Below are positions 1 to 7,695 of a DNA stretch of 33,122 nucleotides, piece by piece. Where the stretch lies: contig JAFRAH010000041.1 in assembly GCA_017405525.1 (NCBI GenBank), positions 1-33,122 on the forward strand, written 5' to 3'. The notes under the pieces were generated by a model that saw only the letters and a program-made list of their open reading frames with translations, made no database searches and was not told where the DNA came from. Within the stretch, counting starts at the first letter, position 1. Each line of letters opens with the position of its first letter. Position numbers and translations under genes: made by a program. This DNA comes from Synergistaceae bacterium (lineage in GTDB: Bacteria > Synergistota > Synergistia > Synergistales > Aminobacteriaceae).

Positions 1-178
1 AGCCTTGCACAGTGAGGGGAGGGTATAGAAGCGTTTAAGAGTGATGCCAGAGATGTGGGAATTGGACAAAGATATTCACCTGCCAGTCTAAGAATTTTGA
101 TGAGGGAGGGAAGAAAAACCGCTCCCTTTCCTCACTTAACTGGACAGGAAAAAAGACAAGAGAAATGAACAGAACGGC
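1..178. other. Unassigned flank with imperfect hairpin
   Basis: No convincing coding region or RNA gene is seen here. A purine-rich stretch and its near complement at about 102-139 (GAGGGAGGGAA against CTCCCTTTCCTC) can form an imperfect hairpin, but no T-run follows on either strand. It could be the remnant of a terminator for a gene lying left of the window. Confidence 0.3.
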
Positions 179-210
179 AAAAAAAATCCGCCCCTAAGAG
201 CGGATCTGTA
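179..210 (-). terminator. Rho-independent terminator of tRNA-Ala
   Basis: Read on the minus strand, the stem ATCCGC / GCGGAT with a loop of about 8 bases is followed directly by a run of T. It lies about 20 bases downstream of the tRNA 3' end, so it ends a monocistronic tRNA transcript. Confidence 0.8.
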
Positions 211-227
211 TTATTCATCTATGTATT

Positions 228-304
<77 letters not shown>

Positions 305-321
305 AATGTGCAACAGCGAGA

Positions 322-351
322 ATTATACGCAATCCACAGCCAAAATGTCAA
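322..351 (-). promoter_or_regulatory. Consensus promoter of tRNA-Ala
   Basis: The minus strand has TTGACA (346-351) and TATAAT (322-327) with an 18-base spacer, both perfect sigma-70 hexamers. The predicted start is about 10 bases before the tRNA 5' end. Confidence 0.85.
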
Positions 352-372
352 GCTCTCAATCAAGATCACAAT

Positions 373-738
373 ATGAATATTGCCGCTCTCATACTCTCAA
401 TAATTGGTGCAGGGTTGAGCCTCTTTCAGCCTGTCGTAACCATTCCCGTCGTAAATGTGGGCATAAATTTGTTTTCTTTCCTGTCTTGTCCCGGCCTTGA
501 CTTTGGCGATAGACTTTTCGGCTTCTTCGTGCTCATTACCGCTGTCGCAGGCGTGTTATGTGGCGTAAATGTCCTGATGGGAAAGAATACCGAGGCCAGT
601 GCTGGAGGCCTTGTGATATTTAGCATTATATGGGTGGTGCTGTTTTTGCTTTCCCTGTTGTTCACGCCTGTTACTCACTGGGTATACCTTTTCTGGGCAT
701 TATGTTACTTTGCGGCAGCTGCATGTGCCAGCCAATGA
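373..738 (+). CDS. Small multi-pass membrane protein, unknown function
   Basis: This predicted 121-residue protein is very hydrophobic, with about four transmembrane segments (near residues 3-24, 46-66, 75-96 and 100-118) and few charges. I do not recognise the family. The longer open frame begins at 262 inside the tRNA on the other strand, so I place the start at the ATG at 373, where the first membrane segment begins; no good ribosome binding site precedes it. It is transcribed divergently from tRNA-Ala, whose promoter overlaps its upstream region, and ends before a bidirectional terminator. The composition is convincing for a membrane protein, but the start is uncertain. Confidence 0.55.
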   Translation: MNIAALILSIIGAGLSLFQPVVTIPVVNVGINLFSFLSCPGLDFGDRLFGFFVLITAVAGVLCGVNVLMGKNTEASAGGLVIFSIIWVVLFLLSLLFTPVTHWVYLFWALCYFAAAACASQ

Positions 739-780
739 TGACAAACACACCCAAGCACCTCCAATCGGAACAGAAACCAT

Positions 781-817
781 AAAAATCCCCCGGCCATCTC
801 AACCGGGGGACATTTTT
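781..817. terminator. Bidirectional terminator
   Basis: The stem TCCCCCGG/CCGGGGGA with a loop of about 9 bases has an A-run on the left and a T-run on the right. It can end both rplS (minus) and the small membrane protein gene (plus), which converge on it. Confidence 0.85.
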
Positions 818-828
818 TCCCGCTCTTC

Positions 829-1191
829 CTACTGCGCCTCGGTGAACTTCCTGCGCTCCTTGATCCTTGCTGCCTTCCCGCTGAGCTTCCGCAGGTAGTA
901 CAGCTTCGCCCGTCTGACCTTGCCCTTGCGCTGAACTTCAACGTGGTCAATGCTAGGGCAGTGCACCGGGAAAATCCTCTCGACACCAACGCCGTTCGAG
1001 ATCTTCCGCACCGTGAACGTCTCATCAAGCCCGCCGTGCTGTCTGGCTATCACTATACCCTCGAAGACCTGTATACGTTCGCGGGTTCCTTCCTTTATCT
1101 TCACGTGTACCCTCAGAGTGTCGCCAGGCCTGAAGTCAGGCAATGCCTCTGCCCTGTAGTACTTCTTCTGCACTAAGTCTACTGCGTTCAA
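829..1191 (-). CDS. rplS: 50S ribosomal protein L19
   Basis: This 120-residue protein has the usual L19 length and pattern. The N-terminus carries [16 protein letters not shown], followed by VFEGIVIA, then [15 protein letters not shown], and a basic C-terminus with [12 protein letters not shown] and GKAARIKE. L19 sits at the 30S-50S interface of the ribosome. It is the last gene of the ylxM-to-rplS operon, 21 bases after trmD, and is followed by a strong terminator. The ATG at 1191 has a purine-rich CAGGAGGCAATAGG-type sequence upstream. Confidence 0.97.
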   Translation of the reverse strand: MNAVDLVQKKYYRAEALPDFRPGDTLRVHVKIKEGTRERIQVFEGIVIARQHGGLDETFTVRKISNGVGVERIFPVHCPSIDHVEVQRKGKVRRAKLYYLRKLSGKAARIKERRKFTEAQ

Positions 1192-1212
1192 TTCCCTATT
1201 GCCTCCTGTGAT

Positions 1213-2346
1213 TTAACGCTTCCCTAAAAACCTGTCCAACGCTATACCTATCTTCGCACAAAACGGAACTTCCTCATCATTCCCGAATAGATAGCCTGAT
1301 ATTCCTTCAATGCCTTCAAGCTCATCATCATTCTGTGCGAAAACGAACAATATTCCTCCGTCATGCTCGATACACCTGCGCTTGAGTTCGAGGCTGTGAA
1401 GTGAGTTATTCCTTGCTCCCGTGAATACCCTCACCACAAGGACATCATCACCTTCACGTTCGAGCACCTTCCTGACGCTCCCCAGTATCCTAGCTTCAGA
1501 GCATCTTGCCTTCATGGCCTCCCTGAGCTCGTGAGTACGGGCTACAACATACGGTCTCCCCAAGTCATAGAGCCTGCAGATCTCCGCGACACCTTGAAGG
1601 TTCACGCAGTCATCTGCCGCGATTACTGCAAGGCTCACATCCACGGAAATGTATTCACGTATTGATGCCCTCGCAAGCAGGTCAGGCCGCCGGTTCAACG
1701 TCCGGGATACTGCCTCCCTGCGCCGCCAATGTGTGATTTCGCGCTCATTGCCCCCGGTTAAGACTTCAGGGACTCCGAGACCCTCCCACATGGCCGGACG
1801 GGTGTAATTCGGGTTGTCGAGCATCCCGCGATAGAACGAGTCCTCAACTACTGCCTTGCCCTTGCCCACAACGCCGGGTACTAGCCTCGACATCGCGTCA
1901 ACTATGAGCATTGCCGGAACTTCCCCGCCGGTCAGAACACAGTCGCCTATACTCACCTCAAGGTCTACGTACTTCTGCACAAAACGCTCGTCTATCCCCT
2001 CATAATGCCCGCAGACTATCACGACGTGTTCATGGTTTGCGAGTGTCTCGATTATCTCCTGAGTGATTACTGCACCCTGCGGTGATGGGTATACTACGAA
2101 CGGTTTAACGCCTTCATGACGTGAGGCCGCAAAGTCAAGTGCATCCTTGAGCTGTGGGGCTGCAAAGAGCATTCCACCGGAGCCGTATGCATAATCGTCC
2201 AGCTGGCGGTAGTTCCCTCTGCCGAAATCGCGGAAGTTCACAAGGTTCACGCCGACAAGTTTGCTTGTTACAGCACGACCCGGAATACTGGTACGTAGGA
2301 AGTCCGCGAATAATTCCGGGAATGCCGTTACTATGCTGACGTTAAT
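1213..2346 (-). CDS. trmD: tRNA (guanine37-N1)-methyltransferase fused to TM1570-like SPOUT domain
   Basis: TrmD makes m1G at position 37 of tRNAs using AdoMet, preventing +1 frameshifts. Residues 1-230 are TrmD: TAFPELF near the N-terminus, GHYEGIDER (113-121), SIGDCVLTGGE (132-142) of the trefoil knot, and the THWRRREAVSRTLNRRPDLL helix region. Residues 234-377 resemble the TM1570 family (another SPOUT fold), which is known as a neighbour or fusion of TrmD in some phyla; here it is short and lacks a recognisable glycine-rich knot loop, so it may not be catalytic. Start choice: the first in-frame GTG (2250) would delete 32 residues of the conserved fold. In frame upstream the only plausible initiator before a stop is ATT at 2346, giving MNVSIVTAFPE, with GAGG of the khpA stop region seven bases before it. 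The rimM gene that usually precedes trmD is absent here. Confidence 0.93.
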   Translation of the reverse strand: MNVSIVTAFPELFADFLRTSIPGRAVTSKLVGVNLVNFRDFGRGNYRQLDDYAYGSGGMLFAAPQLKDALDFAASRHEGVKPFVVYPSPQGAVITQEIIETLANHEHVVIVCGHYEGIDERFVQKYVDLEVSIGDCVLTGGEVPAMLIVDAMSRLVPGVVGKGKAVVEDSFYRGMLDNPNYTRPAMWEGLGVPEVLTGGNEREITHWRRREAVSRTLNRRPDLLARASIREYISVDVSLAVIAADDCVNLQGVAEICRLYDLGRPYVVARTHELREAMKARCSEARILGSVRKVLEREGDDVLVVRVFTGARNNSLHSLELKRRCIEHDGGILFVFAQNDDELEGIEGISGYLFGNDEEVPFCAKIGIALDRFLGKR

Positions 2347-2348
2347 TT

Positions 2349-2600
2349 CTAGTCCTCGATGATGTCAACATCAACCCTCTCTCCGGCCTTGACTGCTGCC
2401 GCTTTGGCCAACAGCCGGATAGCGTTGATCGTTGCACCCCTCTTCCCGATTACCCGCCCCACGTCCTCATGGGCAACCCGTATCAGGATTTTGCTTCCGC
2501 CTTTTTCCTCGCCTGCCTCATCGCTCTCTACTTCAACAGTATCAGGCTGAGTAACAAGGTGTTTGACGATAAACTCTACAAGCTCTTTGTAATTGACCAT
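2349..2600 (-). CDS. khpA: KH-domain RNA-binding protein KhpA
   Basis: This 83-residue protein consists of one type II KH domain with the RNA-contacting GxxG loop VIGKRGAT (residues about 49-56). KhpA proteins bind RNA, usually with KhpB/EloR, and are commonly encoded between rpsP and rimM/trmD, as here. The length is typical. A strong AGGAGG-type site precedes the ATG. Its stop codon is two bases before the predicted ATT start of trmD, so translation of the two is probably coupled. Confidence 0.93.
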   Translation of the reverse strand: MVNYKELVEFIVKHLVTQPDTVEVESDEAGEEKGGSKILIRVAHEDVGRVIGKRGATINAIRLLAKAAAVKAGERVDVDIIED

Positions 2601-2686
2601 TAAAGTGGCACCTCCTGTTTTGTTCGCGGTCTACGATGAAATATTTTGTTGGTCTTGCTGCTTCCTGCTTAAAGGATGCGGTGGTT

Positions 2687-2953
2687 CTATGCTTCCTTTG
2701 TCTTGAACTTCTCCCAGATTCCCTGCTTCTTCAAAAGCCCTCTTGCCGTGTCCGAAGGTACTGCTCCGTTCTTCAGCCAGTATAAGGCACGCTCCTCGTT
2801 GATGCTCACAGCCGCCGGATCGGTCATAGGGTTATACGTCCCTATGAGCTCGATGAATTTTCCGTCTCTTGGTGAGCGTTCATCCGCAACTACAAGCCTG
2901 TAAAACGGAGCTTTTTTCCTGCCCTGACGCGACAAACGAATCTTTACCGCCAT
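2687..2953 (-). CDS. rpsP: 30S ribosomal protein S16
   Basis: This 88-residue protein begins [20 protein letters not shown], the S16 signature, followed by [10 protein letters not shown] and the helical C-terminal [16 protein letters not shown] region. S16 is needed for 30S subunit assembly. It lies between ffh (28 bases upstream) and khpA (86 bases downstream) in the usual operon order, with AGGAGG-type sites before both rpsP and khpA. Confidence 0.97.
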   Translation of the reverse strand: MAVKIRLSRQGRKKAPFYRLVVADERSPRDGKFIELIGTYNPMTDPAAVSINEERALYWLKNGAVPSDTARGLLKKQGIWEKFKTKEA

Positions 2954-2981
2954 TCTTGACTCTGCACCTCCTGTTGAAATC

Positions 2982-4316
2982 TTACCTGCCGAAACCGAAT
3001 AATGATTTCAGCCTCCTGCCTCCCCCTGAGCCTGAGAACGACTTAAACATCTTCCTCATCTGCTCGTACTGGGCAAGCAGCTGGTTCACCATCTGGACTG
3101 AAGTACCAGATCCCTGTGCAATCCTCCGCCGTCTTGAGCCTTTGATTATCTTGGGGTTGTGTCTCTCTTGCGGTGTCATTGACTGGATTATTGCCTTGTT
3201 GCGCTTTAGTGCTCCTGCGTCAACGTCTTCAGCCCTGAAATCTTTTATCTTGTCCATTCCCGGAATCATCCCTGCGATTTTCTCGATCGGCCCTAACTTC
3301 TCCAATTGCTCGAACTGAGTTAGTAGCATCTCAAGGTCAAATGACTTAGCGATTTTTCCGGGGGATTTGATTGCGTTTTCTGTTACTCCTGCCGCCCTGA
3401 CCTTCTCGACGAGACCCTGAATGTCGCCCATCCCCATGATTCTGCCCGCCATGCGTTCGGGGCTGAAGGGTTCGAGTGCATCGGTATTCTCGCCAACTCC
3501 CGCGAACTTAACCGGGACTCCTGTTACTGCCCTGATGGACAACGCACTTCCTCCGCGCGCGTCGCCGTCAAGTTTCGTGAGGATTAAGCCCGTCAGGTTC
3601 AGGAGCTCATGGAATGCCTTTGCCGAGTTCACTGCCTCCTGGCCGGTCATTGCGTCAACAACTAGTATCCTCTCATGCGGCGGGAGCACCTCTGCAATGC
3701 TCTTCAGCTCACCCATCAGCTCATCATCAATGTGGAGCCTTCCTGCCGTGTCGAGTATGATGACATCGTTCATGTGGGACTCAGAATACTTCACTGCACC
3801 GCGTACAACCTTCAGAACGTCGGTATCCCCAGCATTCTCCGGGCCGTAGAACGAGACTTTAGCCCCGTCCGCAAGAACCCGTAACTGCTCGACTGCTGCA
3901 GGCCGACGCAAATCACACGCAACTACGAGGGGGTTATGCGAGCCCTTGAGGTGCCGGGCAAGTTTCACGGTTGAGGTGGTCTTTCCTGAGCCCTGGAGTC
4001 CGGCCATGAGTATTACTGTCGGGGGCTTCGGGGAAATAATCAGGGGTGCAGGCTTCCCCATGAGTGAGACGAGCTCATCATAGACGATTGCGGAAATCCT
4101 CTCACTGGGCGTTATTGACTGCAGAACTTCGGCACTTGATGCCCTTTCGCGTATCTTGGCGATGAAATCTTTTGCCGCCCGGAAGTCTACATCAGCCTCA
4201 AGCATTGTACGCCTGAGCTCACGCATGGCCGAGTCTATGTCTTCGGGTGAGAGCCTCCCTTTGCTCCCTAACTTCGATAACAGGGACGATAATTTTTCCT
4301 TCAGTGCGTCAAACAT
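2982..4316 (-). CDS. ffh: Signal recognition particle protein Ffh (SRP54)
   Basis: This 444-residue SRP GTPase binds 4.5S RNA and signal peptides of nascent membrane proteins and hands them to FtsY. The N domain (1-90) is followed by the G domain with P-loop GLQGSGKTT (about 108-116), DTAGRLH (about 190-196) and the [11 protein letters not shown]4 region, then the methionine-rich M domain with [20 protein letters not shown] for 4.5S RNA binding. The glycine/arginine tail [16 protein letters not shown] is typical. It starts two bases after the ylxM stop, so the two are probably coupled. Confidence 0.97.
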   Translation of the reverse strand: MFDALKEKLSSLLSKLGSKGRLSPEDIDSAMRELRRTMLEADVDFRAAKDFIAKIRERASSAEVLQSITPSERISAIVYDELVSLMGKPAPLIISPKPPTVILMAGLQGSGKTTSTVKLARHLKGSHNPLVVACDLRRPAAVEQLRVLADGAKVSFYGPENAGDTDVLKVVRGAVKYSESHMNDVIILDTAGRLHIDDELMGELKSIAEVLPPHERILVVDAMTGQEAVNSAKAFHELLNLTGLILTKLDGDARGGSALSIRAVTGVPVKFAGVGENTDALEPFSPERMAGRIMGMGDIQGLVEKVRAAGVTENAIKSPGKIAKSFDLEMLLTQFEQLEKLGPIEKIAGMIPGMDKIKDFRAEDVDAGALKRNKAIIQSMTPQERHNPKIIKGSRRRRIAQGSGTSVQMVNQLLAQYEQMRKMFKSFSGSGGGRRLKSLFGFGR

Positions 4317-4318
4317 GA

Positions 4319-4660
4319 TTATTCCTCTCCCTCTTTCTCAGTCAGCTTCTGGCGGAGTTCTTCATTCTCCCGTTCGAGCTCCTTGATCCTGTCCTCAAGA
4401 TGCCGGGTGTTCACCGCAAAACAAAGCTCGCGTTCAATGCCTTCAAGTTTCTCCATGACGTGGCGGGCTAATAGGTATACTGCCTGCCTGCTCACTCCCA
4501 AGACATTAGCGGCCTCCGAAAGCGTCAAGTCCGAAAAGCAAAGTGTCTCGTAAACTTTCCTCTGCCTTGCTGTCAGTAAGGGCGAATAGAAATCGTACAA
4601 AAGGTTGAAGTGTATTCTTCGTTTGAGTATTTCGTTGTCATCATTTCCGCTGTCAATCAT
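4319..4660 (-). CDS. ylxM: YlxM family DNA-binding/SRP-associated protein
   Basis: This 113-residue member of the YlxM (UPF0122) family has LLYDFYSPLLTARQRKVYE followed by a sigma-region-4-like helix-turn-helix (LTLSEAANVLGVSRQAVY, about 48-65) and a C-terminal coiled coil. YlxM genes pair with ffh across many bacteria and are thought to act with SRP. It is the first gene of the operon. The ATG at 4660 sits seven bases after a perfect TATAAT, leaving no room for a ribosome binding site; the next in-frame possible start lies inside the conserved region, so the mRNA is probably leaderless. Confidence 0.9.
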   Translation of the reverse strand: MIDSGNDDNEILKRRIHFNLLYDFYSPLLTARQRKVYETLCFSDLTLSEAANVLGVSRQAVYLLARHVMEKLEGIERELCFAVNTRHLEDRIKELERENEELRQKLTEKEGEE

Positions 4661-4667
4661 GATGCCG

Positions 4668-4696
4668 ATTATAGGGAACGCGTTTTATCCTGTCAA
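4668..4696 (-). promoter_or_regulatory. Consensus promoter of ylxM-ffh-rpsP-khpA-trmD-rplS
   Basis: The minus strand has TTGACA (4691-4696), a 17-base spacer and TATAAT (4668-4673): a perfect sigma-70 promoter. The usual start point, about seven bases after the -10, falls on or next to the first base of the ylxM ATG. Confidence 0.9.
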
Positions 4697-4720
4697 GTGT
4701 TTTTGCTTTACACCGGGAGT

Positions 4721-6130
4721 TTATGGCCTTCCCTTCATCCGCAAGAAGAACAATGACCCGGCCGCTATCCAGATTACGAGGAGGACATACGACGGGAAAT
4801 CAAGCGAGCAGTCAAGTCCCGGAACTGGCACAAGAAGAAGGAACGCAAACATCACCGAGAAGATGAACCCGGCCGCTCCGAGAATAACTATATCCCTCCT
4901 GCCTTCAGAGAACGCGAAACGTACAGCCGCCAATGAGGTATACCCGAAACTTATTGCCCCGCCGATTGATGACATGTCCACCGTCCAGCCCAAGGCGTTG
5001 CGTCCCACGAACGGCGCAAGGAACGAGACAGCCGCACAGAAGATTACTGCCTTGAAGGGGACTCCCTCAGAATTAAGCTCACTGAACCATGACGGAAGCA
5101 TCTTTTCCCGTGCCATCGAGCAGAGAAGTCGGCTCGTTGCCATGTAGAAACCAAGTATCCCAGTCAGCATTGCCATTACTGCTGACACGCTTATGATGAA
5201 CACGCCCGAAGTCCCCAGAATTTTCCGGGCCGCTTGGAATGACGCAATGCCTTCAACGCCTTTCAGTCCCGGAAGCTCGGCAACATAGCTCACCCAGTCA
5301 GGATAACGCTCAGGTATTCCGACAGCCGAAAGGAGATTCAGGACTACATACACGAAGCAGCCGCAAAGAATCGCCGTGTCCATTATGGGCTTTGCGTGCC
5401 TACGTGGAAAATCTGCCTCACCCATGAAGACAGGGACAACGTCAAACCCAACGTATGCCCAAGGTGCAACAACAAGGACTGAGACAACCTGCGACAATGC
5501 CCCGCCGTGCTGTGGGTCTTCAGGCCAGAACATAGGGTGAAGCTCCGCCGAAGATACCTCCGGACTGAAGAGTGCCCCGCCAAGAACCGGAAGTACCCCG
5601 GCAATGAGAACTACAACAAAAACTGACTGAAGCCTCCCGGCAAACCTCCCCCCACGAAAACAGGCAAGAGAAAAAACCGAAAGTGCCGAAAGTGCCAGCA
5701 AGACCTCCCCAGAATAGACATCATAGCCCGCAACTGTATAGTGGAACCCAAACTGGAAGATGCTCCTCTCTGACACCGCCCGGAAGACAAGAGCAAGTGC
5801 CGTGCAGTTCATCGGGATGATCATAATGTAGCAGAGCCCCAGGAACCAAGCGCATATGAAGCCGTGAGTCCTGCCGAATGCTTTTTCTGCGTACACGAAC
5901 TGACCGCCTGAGTCCGGGAATTTCTCTATCATGTATGCATAGCTGTAGGAGATCGTCAGCATTATGAGTGCCGCCAGCTCCATCGCAATCAGAGTTCCCA
6001 TAGTCCCGGCTCTCTTCAGGAAGGTAGTACCAGGCATCATGAACGAACCGAAGCCTATTACTCCACCGAAAGCAAGAGACCAGACACTAAACGCTGTGAG
6101 ACTCCTCTTCAGGGTATGCGTTGTAGGCAT
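4721..6130 (-). CDS. APC-family amino-acid permease (downstream paralogue)
   Basis: This 469-residue integral membrane protein has about 12 hydrophobic segments. The first helix region carries GGVIGFGSFMMPG, the unwound-helix glycine motif of the amino acid-polyamine-organocation superfamily, and a conserved EKFPDSGGQFVYAEKAFG loop follows helix 2. It probably moves amino acids across the inner membrane; the substrate cannot be read from sequence. It is a clear paralogue of the upstream permease (same LKR-LT--WSLAFG-VIG start, same MLTGILGFYMATSRLL region). Its start overlaps the upstream gene's end by 44 bases, and the upstream gene's G10 tract lies 11 bases before its ATG, where it could serve as a ribosome binding site. 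Confidence 0.9.
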   Translation of the reverse strand: MPTTHTLKRSLTAFSVWSLAFGGVIGFGSFMMPGTTFLKRAGTMGTLIAMELAALIMLTISYSYAYMIEKFPDSGGQFVYAEKAFGRTHGFICAWFLGLCYIMIIPMNCTALALVFRAVSERSIFQFGFHYTVAGYDVYSGEVLLALSALSVFSLACFRGGRFAGRLQSVFVVVLIAGVLPVLGGALFSPEVSSAELHPMFWPEDPQHGGALSQVVSVLVVAPWAYVGFDVVPVFMGEADFPRRHAKPIMDTAILCGCFVYVVLNLLSAVGIPERYPDWVSYVAELPGLKGVEGIASFQAARKILGTSGVFIISVSAVMAMLTGILGFYMATSRLLCSMAREKMLPSWFSELNSEGVPFKAVIFCAAVSFLAPFVGRNALGWTVDMSSIGGAISFGYTSLAAVRFAFSEGRRDIVILGAAGFIFSVMFAFLLLVPVPGLDCSLDFPSYVLLVIWIAAGSLFFLRMKGRP

Positions 6131-7568
6131 AATTACTTATACCCCCCCCCCATTTACGCCGAATGTAGTAGAACAAAATACCGAGAACTATCCATGCAAT
6201 AAGGAGTAAATATGCCTCATGACCAAGCGAGACGTTGAGGCCGGGAATTGGCACGAGGATTAGTACGGCAATTCCCAGCGAGAGAATGAAGCCCAGTACC
6301 CCGAAAATCACAATGTCAGTTCTCTTTTCGTTCCATGCGTATTTTGCCGCCGCTATTGACGTGTACGCAAAGCCTATTGCCGCACCGATTGAGGCCATGT
6401 CGAAAACCCAGCCCATAACCGCACGCCCAAGAAGACAGATCAGCGCAGAAACAACCGTGCAGAACAGCCCGGCATTCGAGGGCACTCCGTCATTGTTGAG
6501 GCGTGAGAACCATGAGGGGATCATTCCGTCCCTCGACATCGAGTAGAGCAGCCTGCTTGTCGCCGTGTAGAACCCCAAAATTCCCGTGAGCATGGCCGCA
6601 ATCACTGAGGCAGTAATCACTCCGAGCCCTGCCCTTCCCATCACTATGTGCGCGGCGTTGAGGGTAGCTATTCCGGCAGTACCGTCTTGGTTGGGGAGGT
6701 CGGCAATGTAGGCAGGCCATGAATGATGGTACACATAGGGAACGACAGAACACGCAAGAACCGTCAATGCAATGTACACGAAAGCCCCGCAGATTATGCT
6801 TGTGTCCATGACCACCTTAACGCGGTCAGACGAAAATTTTGACTCCTCCATCAACTGGGGGACTGTGTCGAAACCTACGAATGACTGAGGAGCTGTAACC
6901 AGTACGGCAATTATCTGGGCAGCTATCCCGTTGGTGAAGTCCGGGGTTACCGGGTGGAACATCGGGTGAATGTTCTCCGGGCTCGCTGAGGGGCTCACCA
7001 GTGCCGCACCCATGACTACGAGAATGCCACCCAAAAGTATGAACACAAGGAAGGTCTGAAGGCTCCCGGTTATGTGGACACCCTTCGAGGTTATCATCAT
7101 GAGGACGAACATAGAGCCTATAGCAAGGAGCATCTCCCCAAAATAGACATCATAGCCTGAGACCGTGTAGTGAAACCCGAACTGGAAGGCATCCCCAAAG
7201 ACCGCCCGCATTATGATGTTCAGGGCTGTAGCGTTCAGGGGGATGACCGAAAGATAGGAGAGGCTCAAAAACCACGTACAGACAAATCCATGATGACCCC
7301 CGAAGGCCATCTTGGCATATATGAACTCGCCCCCGGTCAACGGAAATTTCTTTATCATGTAGCTGTAATTATAGGCAATGATGAGCATAATCAACGCGGC
7401 AATCTCCATAGCAATAAGAGTTCCTAGAGGGCCGGCGTTCTTGAGGAATAAAGTTCCGGGCATAACGAACGCACTCCAGCCTATGACACAGCCAAAAGCC
7501 AATGACCATACATTAAGCGGGGTAAGGTTGCGCTTGAGCTGCCTGCCTGTATCTATCATGAATAACAT
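6087..7568 (-). CDS. APC-family amino-acid permease (upstream paralogue)
   Basis: This 493-residue protein has about 12 membrane helices and the APC glycine motif in helix 1 (GCVIGWSAFVMPG), then KKFPLTGGEFIYAKMAFG and a conserved MLTGILGFYTATSRLLYSMSRDGMIP segment in the second half. It probably imports or exchanges amino acids. It is first in a two-gene unit with its paralogue, consistent with duplication and substrate divergence. Its C-terminal 20 or so codons contain a G10 tract, so a one-base slip would replace the tail and change the overlap with the next start. The start at 7568 is preceded by AAAGGA at a slightly long distance; a second ATG (MIDTGR) is four codons in. Confidence 0.9.
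   Translation of the reverse strand: MLFMIDTGRQLKRNLTPLNVWSLAFGCVIGWSAFVMPGTLFLKNAGPLGTLIAMEIAALIMLIIAYNYSYMIKKFPLTGGEFIYAKMAFGGHHGFVCTWFLSLSYLSVIPLNATALNIIMRAVFGDAFQFGFHYTVSGYDVYFGEMLLAIGSMFVLMMITSKGVHITGSLQTFLVFILLGGILVVMGAALVSPSASPENIHPMFHPVTPDFTNGIAAQIIAVLVTAPQSFVGFDTVPQLMEESKFSSDRVKVVMDTSIICGAFVYIALTVLACSVVPYVYHHSWPAYIADLPNQDGTAGIATLNAAHIVMGRAGLGVITASVIAAMLTGILGFYTATSRLLYSMSRDGMIPSWFSRLNNDGVPSNAGLFCTVVSALICLLGRAVMGWVFDMASIGAAIGFAYTSIAAAKYAWNEKRTDIVIFGVLGFILSLGIAVLILVPIPGLNVSLGHEAYLLLIAWIVLGILFYYIRRKWGGGISNYAYNAYPEEESHSV
6142..6151 (-). repeat. Homopolymer tract of ten G in permease 3' end
   Basis: Ten consecutive C on the plus strand, G10 in the coding sense, encode the WGGG part of RRKWGGGISN near the C-terminus of the upstream permease. 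The tract ends 11 bases before the ATG of the next permease. Tracts of this length are prone to slipped-strand length change. Confidence 0.9.
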
Positions 7569-7611
7569 TTTCGGGATCTGTCCTTTGTGATTGGGATATT
7601 ATGCGGCTTGC

Positions 7612-7620
7612 ATTATATCA
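7612..7620 (-). promoter_or_regulatory. Extended -10 promoter of permease pair
   Basis: The minus strand reads TGATATAAT, an extended -10 with a perfect hexamer. No good -35 is seen. It lies about 40 bases before the permease start in the divergent region shared with the histidine kinase. Confidence 0.6.
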
Positions 7621-7639
7621 CGCTGGGTTTTTCACAAGG

Positions 7640-7648
7640 TGTTATACT
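7640..7648 (+). promoter_or_regulatory. Extended -10 promoter of hybrid kinase
   Basis: The plus strand reads TGTTATACT, an extended -10 element. It is back to back with the permease promoter 20 bases away, so the two transcripts diverge from nearly the same point. Confidence 0.5.
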
Positions 7649-7695
7649 ACAGCCATTCACGAGACAATTTACACAAAGGGGCTTTGCTTTTCACT

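Noticed and set aside
4605-5147. Plus-strand open frame opposite ylxM and the permease
   Set aside because: It is antisense to two well-supported genes and no binding site or known motif is seen.
7591-7695. Longer start for the hybrid kinase at 7591
   Set aside because: This segment contains the predicted promoter (7640-7648) and encodes no conserved sequence.
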